A DNA stretch of 64,000 bases from Castellaniella sp049651205 (GTDB lineage Bacteria > Pseudomonadota > Gammaproteobacteria > Burkholderiales > Burkholderiaceae_B), in the NCBI RefSeq assembly GCF_049651205.1, contig NZ_JBASBR010000012.1:248001-312000 (forward strand), written 5' to 3'. Shown here in pieces: positions 45,742 to 53,612 of this stretch (positions within the stretch are counted from its first letter, which is position 1; each line of letters starts with the position of its first letter). The notes under the pieces are model-generated. The model saw only the letters and a program-made list of their open reading frames with translations, ran no database searches and was not told where the DNA came from. The position numbers and the translations under genes were made by a program.

Positions 45742-46440
45742 CTATCCCTGGATCAGTACCGCATCCCGGCTATGCAGCACATTCACGCCCCACCAGCGCA
45801 GAGTGCCTGCCAAGTGCCCGCGAACCGCCTGCATGGCGGCCTCTTCCCGCCCCTGCAGAACAGCATCCAGAATCTGCAAATGTTCGTCCATTGCCGGGAT
45901 GATGCGTTCTGGCAACAAGCGGCGCGAGAGCTGCAGCACGGTGATGCGGTCATGGTTGCTGGCATAGACACGGGCCGCAAGCGGGTTGCCCAGGGCATCG
46001 GCCAGGGCCAGATGCAGTTTCCAGTCGACTTCCATGGCCTGGCGCTGCAGTTGTGGAGTAATGCCTTCTTCTGCCCGGATACGCACCACGGCGTGTTCCT
46101 CGCGCAATGCCTGCAAATCGTCTTTATTCGGGCGGGTGGACAAGACCCTGGCCCCTTCCTGATCCATCATGCAGCGCAAATGAAAACAGGCCCGGATGGT
46201 GTCCGGGGTTGGTTCGATGACCAACACCCCGCGCTTGGGCAGGATTTTCACCAGACCCACGGATTCTGCGTGTTTGACGGCTTCCCGCACAGGTGCCAGG
46301 GGGTAGCCGGATCGTTCGACCAGTTCTGCGATCGATACCATCTGCCCCGCACGGACGTCTCCCCGCAGCAGCAACTGCTTGAATGCCAGGAAAGCCTGAT
46401 CGGCCAGCAGTAGATCTCCAGTACTTTTTCTTGGGCTCAT
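45742..46440 (-). CDS. GntR-family (FadR/FCD) transcriptional regulator
   Basis: 232-residue regulator. An N-terminal winged helix (AFLAFKQLLLRGDVRAGQMV and YPLAPVREAVKHAESVGLVKILPKRGVLV) precedes an FCD ligand domain with metal-site-like histidines (DWKLHLALADALGNP, MDEHLQILDAV). It is divergent from the racemase-family gene across a 120-bp region holding a fitting dyad, so it probably controls that gene and the following permease. Confidence 0.88.
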   Translation of the reverse strand: MSPRKSTGDLLLADQAFLAFKQLLLRGDVRAGQMVSIAELVERSGYPLAPVREAVKHAESVGLVKILPKRGVLVIEPTPDTIRACFHLRCMMDQEGARVLSTRPNKDDLQALREEHAVVRIRAEEGITPQLQRQAMEVDWKLHLALADALGNPLAARVYASNHDRITVLQLSRRLLPERIIPAMDEHLQILDAVLQGREEAAMQAVRGHLAGTLRWWGVNVLHSRDAVLIQG

Positions 46441-46524
46441 TTCAGGGAAACCCCTAGGCTATGGATAGAACATTCAGCTTTATTATACGTTACATCATAA
46501 TTAACATATATCTTTAAATGTCAG

Positions 46525-46538
46525 TGTGAGTACTTACA
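46525..46538 (+). promoter_or_regulatory. Candidate GntR operator
   Basis: TGTgAGTACTtACA, a 14-bp dyad with one mismatched pair, in the gap between the divergent GntR and racemase-family genes, 22 bp before the latter's ATG. FadR-subfamily operators are often GT-N-AC-type dyads of this kind. Confidence 0.45.
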
Positions 46539-46541
46539 CAA

Positions 46542-46557
46542 CTGACTCTGGAGTCAG
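46542..46557 (+). promoter_or_regulatory. Perfect dyad over the ribosome site of the racemase-family gene
   Basis: CTGACTC-TG-GAGTCAG places the GGAG ribosome site inside a potential RNA hairpin three bases before the ATG. It may limit translation or act as a second protein-binding site. Confidence 0.45.
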
Positions 46558-46560
46558 GAC

Positions 46561-47283
46561 ATGCGTATTCTTGTCGTCAACGTCAACACCACCCAAGCCA
46601 TGACGGATTCCATCGTCGCCTCGGCACGTGCCACCGCAGCTGCGGGCACAGAGATTGTCGGTTTGACACCAACTTTCGGGGCGGAATCCTGCGAAGGAAA
46701 CGTCGAAAGCTACCTGGCTGCGCTGGGGGTACTGGACTGCGTGCTGAAATATCCCAAGCCCTTCGATGCCGTTATCCAGGCCGGATTCGGCGAGCACGGA
46801 CGTGAAGCCCTGCAGGAAGCGCTGAACGTCCCCGTTGTGGACATCACCGAGGCTGCCGCCCTTACAGCCGGCCTGCTGGGACACAAATTTGGGGTGGTCA
46901 CCACACTGGATCGCACCGTGCCCCTGATCGAAGACCGCCTGCTGTTGGCAGGCCTGGATCGTCGCTGCAGCGCCGTCATCGCCACCGGCCTAAGCGTCCT
47001 GGAACTGGAACAGGATCACGCCCGGACAATCGCCACCATCATCGAGAAGGCCCAGCATATCGTTCGCGCGCACGGTGTAGAAGTCATCTGCCTGGGCTGC
47101 GGCGGCATGGCCGGCCTGAACGAGGCCGTGGCACAAGCAACCGGCGCTCCGGTTGTGGATGGGGTCGCATCCGCCGTCACGCTGGCCGAAGGCCTGATCC
47201 GCATGAAACTCAGCACATCAAAAATCCGTACCTATGCCCCCGCCCGCCCGAAACAACTGCGCGGTTGGCCCCTGAGTTCCTGA
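46561..47283 (+). CDS. Asp/Glu/hydantoin racemase family protein
   Basis: 240-residue member of the aspartate/glutamate racemase superfamily, closest in layout to hydantoin and allantoin racemases (MRILVVNVNTTQAMT; VEVICLGCGGMAGL with C180). The first of the two catalytic cysteines, normally in ACFGDPG, is glycine here (QAGFGEHG, G75), so ordinary two-base racemisation is doubtful. The following gene encodes an NCS1 permease, which suggests uptake and processing of a cyclic amide or related nitrogen compound. Confidence 0.8.
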   Translation: MRILVVNVNTTQAMTDSIVASARATAAAGTEIVGLTPTFGAESCEGNVESYLAALGVLDCVLKYPKPFDAVIQAGFGEHGREALQEALNVPVVDITEAAALTAGLLGHKFGVVTTLDRTVPLIEDRLLLAGLDRRCSAVIATGLSVLELEQDHARTIATIIEKAQHIVRAHGVEVICLGCGGMAGLNEAVAQATGAPVVDGVASAVTLAEGLIRMKLSTSKIRTYAPARPKQLRGWPLSS

Positions 47284-47359
47284 TCTTTCAGCAACGCACA
47301 AAACCACCCCCCCTTTCCAGCCAGTTGCACGATGGCTCAATTTCTCTAAAGAGAAGCTC

Positions 47360-48865
47360 ATGTCGTCACAGGAAATTTCCAACGCCCCCTCCAACCAGGA
47401 GCTCTCCGCCCAGGACCCCACTGGCCGGTTGTACAACGAGGATCTTGCTCCCGCCCATCCGTCCCACCGCAAATGGAACAGCTACCAACTCTTTTCCCTG
47501 TGGATGAACGATGCCCACAATGCGGGAAACTACACATGGGCAGCCGGCTTGTTCGTCGGCCTGGGCATGTCGGCCTTCGACATCACGCTAGGCATTTTCC
47601 TGGGCTCCCTGATCATTCTGGCAGGATGCTGCCTGTCGGGCTTCATGGGCCAGTCTACCGGCACCCCGTACCCGGTCATCAGCCGCATCACCTGGGGGAT
47701 TTGGGGCGCCAACATCCCGGCCGTCGTGCGAGGCATCGTCGCCATCGCCTGGTACGGTGTGCAAACCTATCTGGCCTCCATTGCCCTGAATGCCCTGCTA
47801 TCCCGGGCCATCCCGGGCTTCCGCGAGCTCAGCCTGGATACCTCCGCCAGCTTCCTGAATCTTTCCCTCGGCGGCTGGATCTGCTTTCTGGCGCTCTCCG
47901 TCATCCAGTTGATAATCGTACGCAGAGGCATGGAAGCTGTCCGCCACTTCCAGGGCCTGGCCGGCCCTGTGATCTGGATCGTCATGCTGGTGCTGATGTT
48001 CTACTTCCTGTCCAAGGCAAACTGGTCGTTTGACTGGTTCACCGGCCCCAACGGCACCAAGGTTTCGGGGGATGCGCAAATGCGCAACATCCTGATTACC
48101 ATGGCGCAGACCGTCGGGACACTGGCCACATTGATGCTGAATTTTTCTGACTTCGCCCGGTATTCCCCAGATCGGAAGTCCATCATTTCCGGCTGCGCCT
48201 GGGGCCTGCCCATCAACTGGACAGCATTCGCCATCACCTCCGTGGTGACAACAGCCGCCGCTGCCCAGGTACTGAACGCCGACATCAGCCAAATCAAGGA
48301 TCCCGGCATCCTTCTTGAGCACGTCGACAATTCGGTAATGTTCTATGTCTTCACGACCGCCTTCGTCTTTGCCACCATCGGCGTCAACATCGTCGCCAAT
48401 TTCGTCTCGGCGGCCTTTGATATTTCCAATATCAATCCACGGCGCATCAGCTTCCGCACGGGCGGCCTGATCACCGCCATCGTTTCAATCATCGTCACCC
48501 CCTGGAACTACTTCAACAATCCGGTGATTGTGGGCTACTTCCTGGGCAGCCTGGGCGCCCTGCTGGGGCCGTTCTTCGGCATCCTGGTCGTCGACTACTA
48601 CCTGATCCGCAAGCAGAAATTCAGCATCCGGCACATGTATCTGCCGACGCCAGAATCCATCTATTACTTCAACAAAGGTATCAGCCACTACGCCCTGTAT
48701 GCCCTGATTCCATCCGCCATCGTGTCACTCAGCGTGGCACTGCTGCCAGCTTTCTCCGAGATCAAGGACTTCGGCTGGTTCATCGGCGCGCCCCTGGCCG
48801 GCATCCTCTATTATTTTCTGGCCAATAACCGGGTTGTGATCCTGCCCGCTGACGAGATCAAATAA
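47360..48865 (+). CDS. NCS1-family permease (nucleobase/hydantoin/allantoin type)
   Basis: 501-residue symporter with about twelve membrane segments. LYNEDLAPAHPSHRKWNSYQLFSLWMNDAHN, the helix-1 loop NAGNYTWAAGL and GTPYPVISRITWGIWGAN match NCS1 carriers such as Mhp1 and PucI. The substrate is not readable from sequence; the adjacent racemase-family gene favours a hydantoin-, allantoin- or pyrimidine-like compound. AAGAGAAG precedes the ATG. Likely co-transcribed with the upstream gene (76-bp gap). Confidence 0.88.
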   Translation: MSSQEISNAPSNQELSAQDPTGRLYNEDLAPAHPSHRKWNSYQLFSLWMNDAHNAGNYTWAAGLFVGLGMSAFDITLGIFLGSLIILAGCCLSGFMGQSTGTPYPVISRITWGIWGANIPAVVRGIVAIAWYGVQTYLASIALNALLSRAIPGFRELSLDTSASFLNLSLGGWICFLALSVIQLIIVRRGMEAVRHFQGLAGPVIWIVMLVLMFYFLSKANWSFDWFTGPNGTKVSGDAQMRNILITMAQTVGTLATLMLNFSDFARYSPDRKSIISGCAWGLPINWTAFAITSVVTTAAAAQVLNADISQIKDPGILLEHVDNSVMFYVFTTAFVFATIGVNIVANFVSAAFDISNINPRRISFRTGGLITAIVSIIVTPWNYFNNPVIVGYFLGSLGALLGPFFGILVVDYYLIRKQKFSIRHMYLPTPESIYYFNKGISHYALYALIPSAIVSLSVALLPAFSEIKDFGWFIGAPLAGILYYFLANNRVVILPADEIK

Positions 48866-48967
48866 CCCCTTGCCATATGCTTAAGATCTGAAAAGCTTTG
48901 CAGCCACCCGGCAGTCTGGATAGAATAAAAAACCATAATAAATGCCGTTGATATAACGGAACCGATT

Positions 48968-49009
48968 AAACCCCGCCGTCTGGGCCTTCCCTTCCGGGCG
49001 GCGGGGTTT
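48968..49009 (+). terminator. GC-rich stem-loop upstream of the amino-acid ABC operon
   Basis: AAACCCCGCCG and its complement (11 bp) enclose a 20-base loop and are followed by CTACTA rather than a T-run. It may end the NCS1 transcript or lie in the leader of the ABC operon, whose start is 20 bp downstream. Confidence 0.5.
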
Positions 49010-49028
49010 CTACTACCGAGGCCTGCTC

Positions 49029-49826
49029 ATGAAAAAACTTTCCGCACTCATTCTGGCTGCCGCCCTGCCCTTGCTGACAATGGCACCCACCACCCAGGCT
49101 GCCACCAATGATCTGGCCGCCATCCAGAAGGCCGGCGTCATCCGCATCGGCACCGAGGGCACCTACGCGCCGTTTTCCTTTCACAATCAGAAAGACAACG
49201 CGCTGGTGGGCTTCGACGTAGACATCGGTCGTGCCATCGCCAAGCAACTGGGCGTCAAGGCAGAGTTTGTTGAAGGTAAATGGGACGGCCTGATCGCCGG
49301 ACTAAACGTCAACCGCTACGATGTTGTCATCAACCAGGTGGGCATCACGGCAGAACGCCAGGCCAAGTACGATTTTTCCAAGCCGTATATTTCTTCGGCT
49401 GCTGCACTCATCGTCCGCGACGACAACACCTCGATCCACAACTTCAAGGATCTGAAAGGCAAGCGCTCGGCCAACACCATCACCAGCAACTTTGGCAAGC
49501 TGGCACAGAAATACGGGGCTGAAGTCGTGCCGGTGCAAGGCTTCAACGACGCCATCGCGCTGCTAACCTCCGGGCGGGTGGACGCCACCATCAATGACGA
49601 GCTGTCCTTTCTAGACTTCAAGAAGCAGCAACCAGCCGCCAAGGTTCGGGTTGTGGCCACAGACACCAGCGCCGAATTCAGCCAATCGGGTGTGCTGATG
49701 CGCAAGGATCAGCCGGCCCTGAAAGCCGCTGTCAACAAGGCGCTGGACGCCATCCGTGCAGACGGCACCTACAAGACCATCTCAGAACGCTACTTCGGCA
49801 CCGATCTGTCCTCACGAGTGAAGTAA
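49029..49826 (+). CDS. Polar amino-acid ABC transporter substrate-binding protein
   Basis: 265-residue family 3 binding protein. The signal peptide ends near residue 24 (TTQA/ATN). GVIRIGTEGTYAPFSFHNQKDN, LVGFDVDIGRAIAKQLG and WDGLIAGLNVNRYDVVINQVGIT resemble cystine-binding FliY/TcyA proteins, so cystine or another polar amino acid is likely. It starts a three-gene transporter operon with its permease and ATPase. Confidence 0.88.
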   Translation: MKKLSALILAAALPLLTMAPTTQAATNDLAAIQKAGVIRIGTEGTYAPFSFHNQKDNALVGFDVDIGRAIAKQLGVKAEFVEGKWDGLIAGLNVNRYDVVINQVGITAERQAKYDFSKPYISSAAALIVRDDNTSIHNFKDLKGKRSANTITSNFGKLAQKYGAEVVPVQGFNDAIALLTSGRVDATINDELSFLDFKKQQPAAKVRVVATDTSAEFSQSGVLMRKDQPALKAAVNKALDAIRADGTYKTISERYFGTDLSSRVK

Positions 49827-49872
49827 GCTTGGTGATTTATACTGCGACACGATCCGCAAGGAGCACCCGACC

Positions 49873-50553
49873 GTGCCAGACTGGCTGCATCTGATGGCAA
49901 ACTCCCTCTGGCCGCTGCTGGTCGGAGGGATTCAATTCACAGTACCACTGGCAATCCTGTCTTTCCTGATAGGGTTGGCATTGGCTTTCCTGGCCGCCAT
50001 TGTGCGCCTGTTTGGGCCTCCGCCGCTGGTGGCCCTGGTGCGCTTCTATATCTGGCTGATTCGGGGCACGCCCCTGCTGGTGCAACTGTTTGTCATTTTC
50101 TATGGTCTGCCCAGCATCGGTTTTGTTCTCGATCCGCTGCCCGCCGCCCTGATCGGCTTCTCGCTGAACGTCGGCGCCTACAACGCAGAAGTCATCCGCG
50201 GGGCCATCGAGGCCATTCCTCGTGGACAATGGGATGCCGCTTATTCCCTGAGCATGACCCGCGCCCAGGCACTGCGGCGCACGATCTTGCCGCAGGCAGC
50301 CCGGGTGGCAGTGCCGCCGTTGGCCAATTCCTTCATCTCGCTGGTCAAGGACACCTCATTGGCAGCCGTCATCACCGTACCCGAAATCTTCCAGGCAGCA
50401 CAGCGTATTGCGTCTGTTACCTACGAACCGCTGATCCTGTACACGGAAGCCGCCCTGATCTACCTGGTGCTGTGCTCTTTCCTGTCCAGTGCGCAAACAA
50501 GGTTGGAACGCCATTTCAGCCAGCATGCCGTCTTTTCGGAGGGCCAGCGATGA
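49873..50553 (+). CDS. Polar amino-acid ABC transporter permease
   Basis: 226-residue HisM/TcyB-type permease with about five membrane segments; ALVRFYIWLIRGTPLLVQLF and the EAA loop (VIRGAIEAIPRGQWDAAYSLSM) are present. The start is a GTG at 49873 with AGGAG upstream; an ATG seven codons later is an alternative. Its stop overlaps the ATPase start (ATGA). Confidence 0.9.
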   Translation: MPDWLHLMANSLWPLLVGGIQFTVPLAILSFLIGLALAFLAAIVRLFGPPPLVALVRFYIWLIRGTPLLVQLFVIFYGLPSIGFVLDPLPAALIGFSLNVGAYNAEVIRGAIEAIPRGQWDAAYSLSMTRAQALRRTILPQAARVAVPPLANSFISLVKDTSLAAVITVPEIFQAAQRIASVTYEPLILYTEAALIYLVLCSFLSSAQTRLERHFSQHAVFSEGQR

Positions 50554-51293
50554 TCCAGATGCAAGGCATCCGCAAATCCTTCGGCGGACATGAAGTCTTA
50601 AAAGGCGTCAGCGTGGCGATCGACGAAGGTCAGGTCACGGCGCTGATCGGCCCCTCGGGCAGCGGCAAGAGCACGCTGCTGCGCTGTGTGAACCTGCTGG
50701 AAACCCCCGACGAAGGCACGGTCACCATCGGCACTGAAAGCATTGATTTTCAGGCAGGACGGCATCCCAACCGGCCCGCCGTGCAGCGCATCCGCCAGCA
50801 AACTGGCATGGTGTTCCAGAACTTTCAATTGTTCCCCCACCAGACCGCCATCCAGAACGTGATGGAAGGCCTGATCACCGTCAAGCACTGGCCGCGCGAA
50901 AAAGCCTACACACGCGCCTGCGAACTGCTGAACAAAGTAGGTCTGCGCGACAAGGCCGACGCCTGGCCCGCCAGCTTGTCGGGCGGCCAGCAACAACGCG
51001 TGGCAATTGCCCGCGCCCTGGCACCCGAGCCACGCGTGCTGCTATGCGACGAACCAACCTCTGCCCTGGATCCAAGCCTGGCAGCCGAGGTTGTGGCCGT
51101 GCTGAGCGACCTTGCCGAAGAAGGCATGACCATGCTGATGGCCACCCACGATCTACGGCTGGCCGCCCAGATCGCCCGCCAGACCATGTTTCTGGAAGAC
51201 GGTACTATTGTCGAATCAGGCCCATCGCAGGAACTCTTTAAGCATCCGCAAGATCCCAGAACGCAGCAGTTTGTGATTACGCTGCAAGGTTGA
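50550..51293 (+). CDS. Polar amino-acid ABC transporter ATPase
   Basis: 247-residue ATPase of the GlnQ/TcyC type with Walker A GPSGSGKST, the MVFQNFQLFPHQTAIQNV Q-loop, signature LSGGQQQRVAIARAL and Walker B LLCDEPTSALDP. The ATG overlaps the permease stop; the open frame upstream is only a shadow of that gene. Confidence 0.92.
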   Translation: MIQMQGIRKSFGGHEVLKGVSVAIDEGQVTALIGPSGSGKSTLLRCVNLLETPDEGTVTIGTESIDFQAGRHPNRPAVQRIRQQTGMVFQNFQLFPHQTAIQNVMEGLITVKHWPREKAYTRACELLNKVGLRDKADAWPASLSGGQQQRVAIARALAPEPRVLLCDEPTSALDPSLAAEVVAVLSDLAEEGMTMLMATHDLRLAAQIARQTMFLEDGTIVESGPSQELFKHPQDPRTQQFVITLQG

Positions 51294-51347
51294 TTCCGAA
51301 GCCCACAGCAACAAGCAACGCGCGTCAGACAGAAAATTGAGCAAACG

Positions 51348-52262
51348 TTATTCGTTCTGATCGAGCGGCGCATCCAGCGTCTGTTCCAGCAGCCTAGCCT
51401 GGGCCGCATCCAGCCGACCCGTCGTCCGGGCCAGGGCAACCCCGCGCACGCACAGGCGATCATACAGATCGCGCATATCCGGATCCACCGCTTGCAGCGC
51501 CTGCCGGTGCTGACGCACGGTGCCGGCATCCCCGCGCGAAATCGGGCCCGGCATGCCGTCCGCAACCCCACTGCGGGCCAGCGACGCCAACGTCCCGCGC
51601 AGCAGAGGCAGCAAGGCATCCAGCGCCTGCTGCTCCGTCGCCCCCCAGGACTGCCACAGACGCACGGCCTCGGCCAGTAGTACATGTACGTGCTGCGAGG
51701 CATAACCCCCCGAAGCGTGATAGCGCGCCCGCACGCCCGGCGGCAAGGTCAGGCCTGCGCATCCCAAGCGCTGTGCCAGCTCATGCAGCCGGATATCCAG
51801 CAGCGGTTCGGCCGCTTCGATTGCCACAGTGCAACCCGGCAGGCTGCGCACCGCCGCCTGCGGATCGGCACCGAAGGCCTGCATGGGATGAAAACCACCG
51901 ATCAACGCGCCTGCGGCGGCGGCCGGCTGCAGCACCGCCACGGGCGTCGCGCCGCTGCAATGCACCACCCCCTGGCCCGTGTGCCAGCTCAGGGATTCGG
52001 CCACCCGAGCGATTGCGGCATCCGGCGTCGTGATAAAGACCAGATCACAGTGATCGGCCACGTCTTGTGGGTCGCAAGGCAGGCAATCCTGCAGCATCGC
52101 GGCCGTGGCGCGGGCACCTTCCGCGCTGCGGCTGCCCACCCGCGCCACGGGCAGCCCAGCCTGCTGCAGGGCCAATGCCATGGCCCGTGCCAAGCGGCCG
52201 GCGCCGATAAAGCCCAGCACCAATGCCTCCGGCCCAGACCGATGTTTAGATACAAGATTCAT
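51348..52262 (-). CDS. Rossmann-fold DUF2520 protein
   Basis: 304-residue protein with an N-terminal NAD(P)-binding domain (LVLGFIGAGRLARAMALALQQAG, F420/ProC-like) and a C-terminal DUF2520 helical domain (FHPMQAFGADPQAA, YHASGGYASQHVHVLLAEA, GPISRGDAGTVRQH). The function of the family is not established; it is related to short-chain or pyrroline-carboxylate-reductase-like dehydrogenases. I prefer the ATG at 52262, which has GAGAGG eight bases upstream, over one ten codons earlier. Confidence 0.83.
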   Translation of the reverse strand: MNLVSKHRSGPEALVLGFIGAGRLARAMALALQQAGLPVARVGSRSAEGARATAAMLQDCLPCDPQDVADHCDLVFITTPDAAIARVAESLSWHTGQGVVHCSGATPVAVLQPAAAAGALIGGFHPMQAFGADPQAAVRSLPGCTVAIEAAEPLLDIRLHELAQRLGCAGLTLPPGVRARYHASGGYASQHVHVLLAEAVRLWQSWGATEQQALDALLPLLRGTLASLARSGVADGMPGPISRGDAGTVRQHRQALQAVDPDMRDLYDRLCVRGVALARTTGRLDAAQARLLEQTLDAPLDQNE

Positions 52263-52304
52263 TGCATGCGCCTCTCTTTCTTGAACTGCCACCAGAACAC
52301 ACGC

Positions 52305-52436
52305 TCATTGCATATCGGTCGCGGTGACGGTGGAGATGTCTGCTGCTAGGGCGACCGCCCCGGTTGCATTCGGAACCGTGGCACGGGCCCAACCATGCGA
52401 TCTGTTGCTGACGTAATCTGCAGCGAACTTGAACAT
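52305..52436 (-). CDS. Small hypothetical ORF (43 residues)
   Basis: A 43-codon frame beginning MFKFAADYVSNRSHG and ending TVTATDMQ, with GGAG four bases before the ATG. It fills part of the 253-bp gap between the DUF2520 and HNH genes. I recognise no family; it may be a gene remnant or chance. Confidence 0.2.
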   Translation of the reverse strand: MFKFAADYVSNRSHGWARATVPNATGAVALAADISTVTATDMQ

Positions 52437-52515
52437 TCTTCTCCGACGCGGGGTGGCGGTCGCTCGCCGGGCCAACCCCGGTGAGAAGACGCTGTTTTGC
52501 GTGCTGTCGGATTTG

Positions 52516-53505
52516 TTATAAATGATCCAGAAACCTGGACACAAGCAGTACATTTTCGCGATGATATTCCAGATATTTGCGCTGCCCGCTGGAAAAAGAC
52601 CCGACATTGGGCAGGCGCTTTGGATCCAATCCCATCCGGACCAATGACGCTTGATGGGCCACAGGCGACACAATGGTCTGACCGTTGCCGTCAAACCCAA
52701 TAAATCCCCGGTCGAACAGATGGTCCATGCTGGGCGTCAAAAGCAACCCATTTTCACCGTCCAGTCGCTCTTCGTTATTGGCGTCACGCCAGGGCTTGCA
52801 ATGACTGGCCCGTAAGTGCTCTTCACGATCCACACCCGTAATACGGCAGGCATGCTCCAATGCCATGACGCGCTGCTTGAACAATCCTTGCCCGCGACGC
52901 GCAAGAACGATCGCTTCCCTCTCAGTTTCAATCAGTGTCGCGTCTGCCTGCACCTGGCTTAGTTCGTGCTCCTCCCATTGCACAAGCCCGACTCCTGTGG
53001 CCGTATACATTGGCTGTTCTTCGGCGAGAGAATATCCCATCACTAAACTATGTGCCTCAGCACCTAGCAAATCGATAAGCACTACTGCAAACGTTTCTGG
53101 AAGGCGTGTCAGGTAAACGCTTTGCAGGCCGGCGCCGTTGGGTTGAAGTGGTGCGTATTTCCTGGGCAGCAGCGGTGCCAGCACTGCCATGTGATCAGCA
53201 GGCCTGGTTGGTAATCGAAGCTCATGGAATTTCACATCAATACGCCAACCGATGTTGTCCCAGTAAGCCCCAGCCTGGCCAAACTCGAGGGGCTTCGGGG
53301 CTTCGTAGGCATGTGAAGCTGCAATCCCGATTGCGCGGATATTGGTACTGCTGAAAGAAAAGATGATATCGCCCGGCATGACCTCACGCATGAAGTCATA
53401 GAACGGGTTCTGCGCTTGGTTTGCTTTACGTTTGGGCGACCAAAGATAACCGCCTGGCACTTCATGGCGGTAAGTTTGATTCTGATTGACCCACCAATAA
53501 CGCAT
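52516..53505 (-). CDS. HNH endonuclease with N-terminal PUA/EVE-like domain
   Basis: 329-residue predicted nuclease. The N-terminus (MRYWWVNQNQTYRHEV, YLWSPKR, MPGDIIFSFSSTNIRAIGIA) resembles PUA/EVE-type domains that read modified bases. The C-terminal third is an HNH nuclease (about residues 220-270: C220, SHCKPW with H235, ENGLLL with N252, DHLFDRG). This architecture is known from restriction-like enzymes that attack modified DNA, so a defence role against phage with modified bases is plausible but inferred. It stands alone, between a DUF2520 gene and an insertion sequence. Confidence 0.8.
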   Translation of the reverse strand: MRYWWVNQNQTYRHEVPGGYLWSPKRKANQAQNPFYDFMREVMPGDIIFSFSSTNIRAIGIAASHAYEAPKPLEFGQAGAYWDNIGWRIDVKFHELRLPTRPADHMAVLAPLLPRKYAPLQPNGAGLQSVYLTRLPETFAVVLIDLLGAEAHSLVMGYSLAEEQPMYTATGVGLVQWEEHELSQVQADATLIETEREAIVLARRGQGLFKQRVMALEHACRITGVDREEHLRASHCKPWRDANNEERLDGENGLLLTPSMDHLFDRGFIGFDGNGQTIVSPVAHQASLVRMGLDPKRLPNVGSFSSGQRKYLEYHRENVLLVSRFLDHL

Positions 53506-53579
53506 GCTCGGCTAATCATCCTTTGGGCGACCGAAAAAGCTTACAGGATACAGCCATAGAAAACAAAAAAGCCGTCTCT

Positions 53580-53603
53580 TGAACTGACCCCCAAAAGTTG
53601 GAC
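53580..53603. repeat. Terminal inverted repeat of the IS (orfB end)
   Basis: 24 bp beginning TGAACTGACC; matches the other end at 22 of 24 positions, the two differences being an AC/CA swap at positions 8-9. Confidence 0.9.
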
Positions 53604-53612
53604 CGTCGAGGG

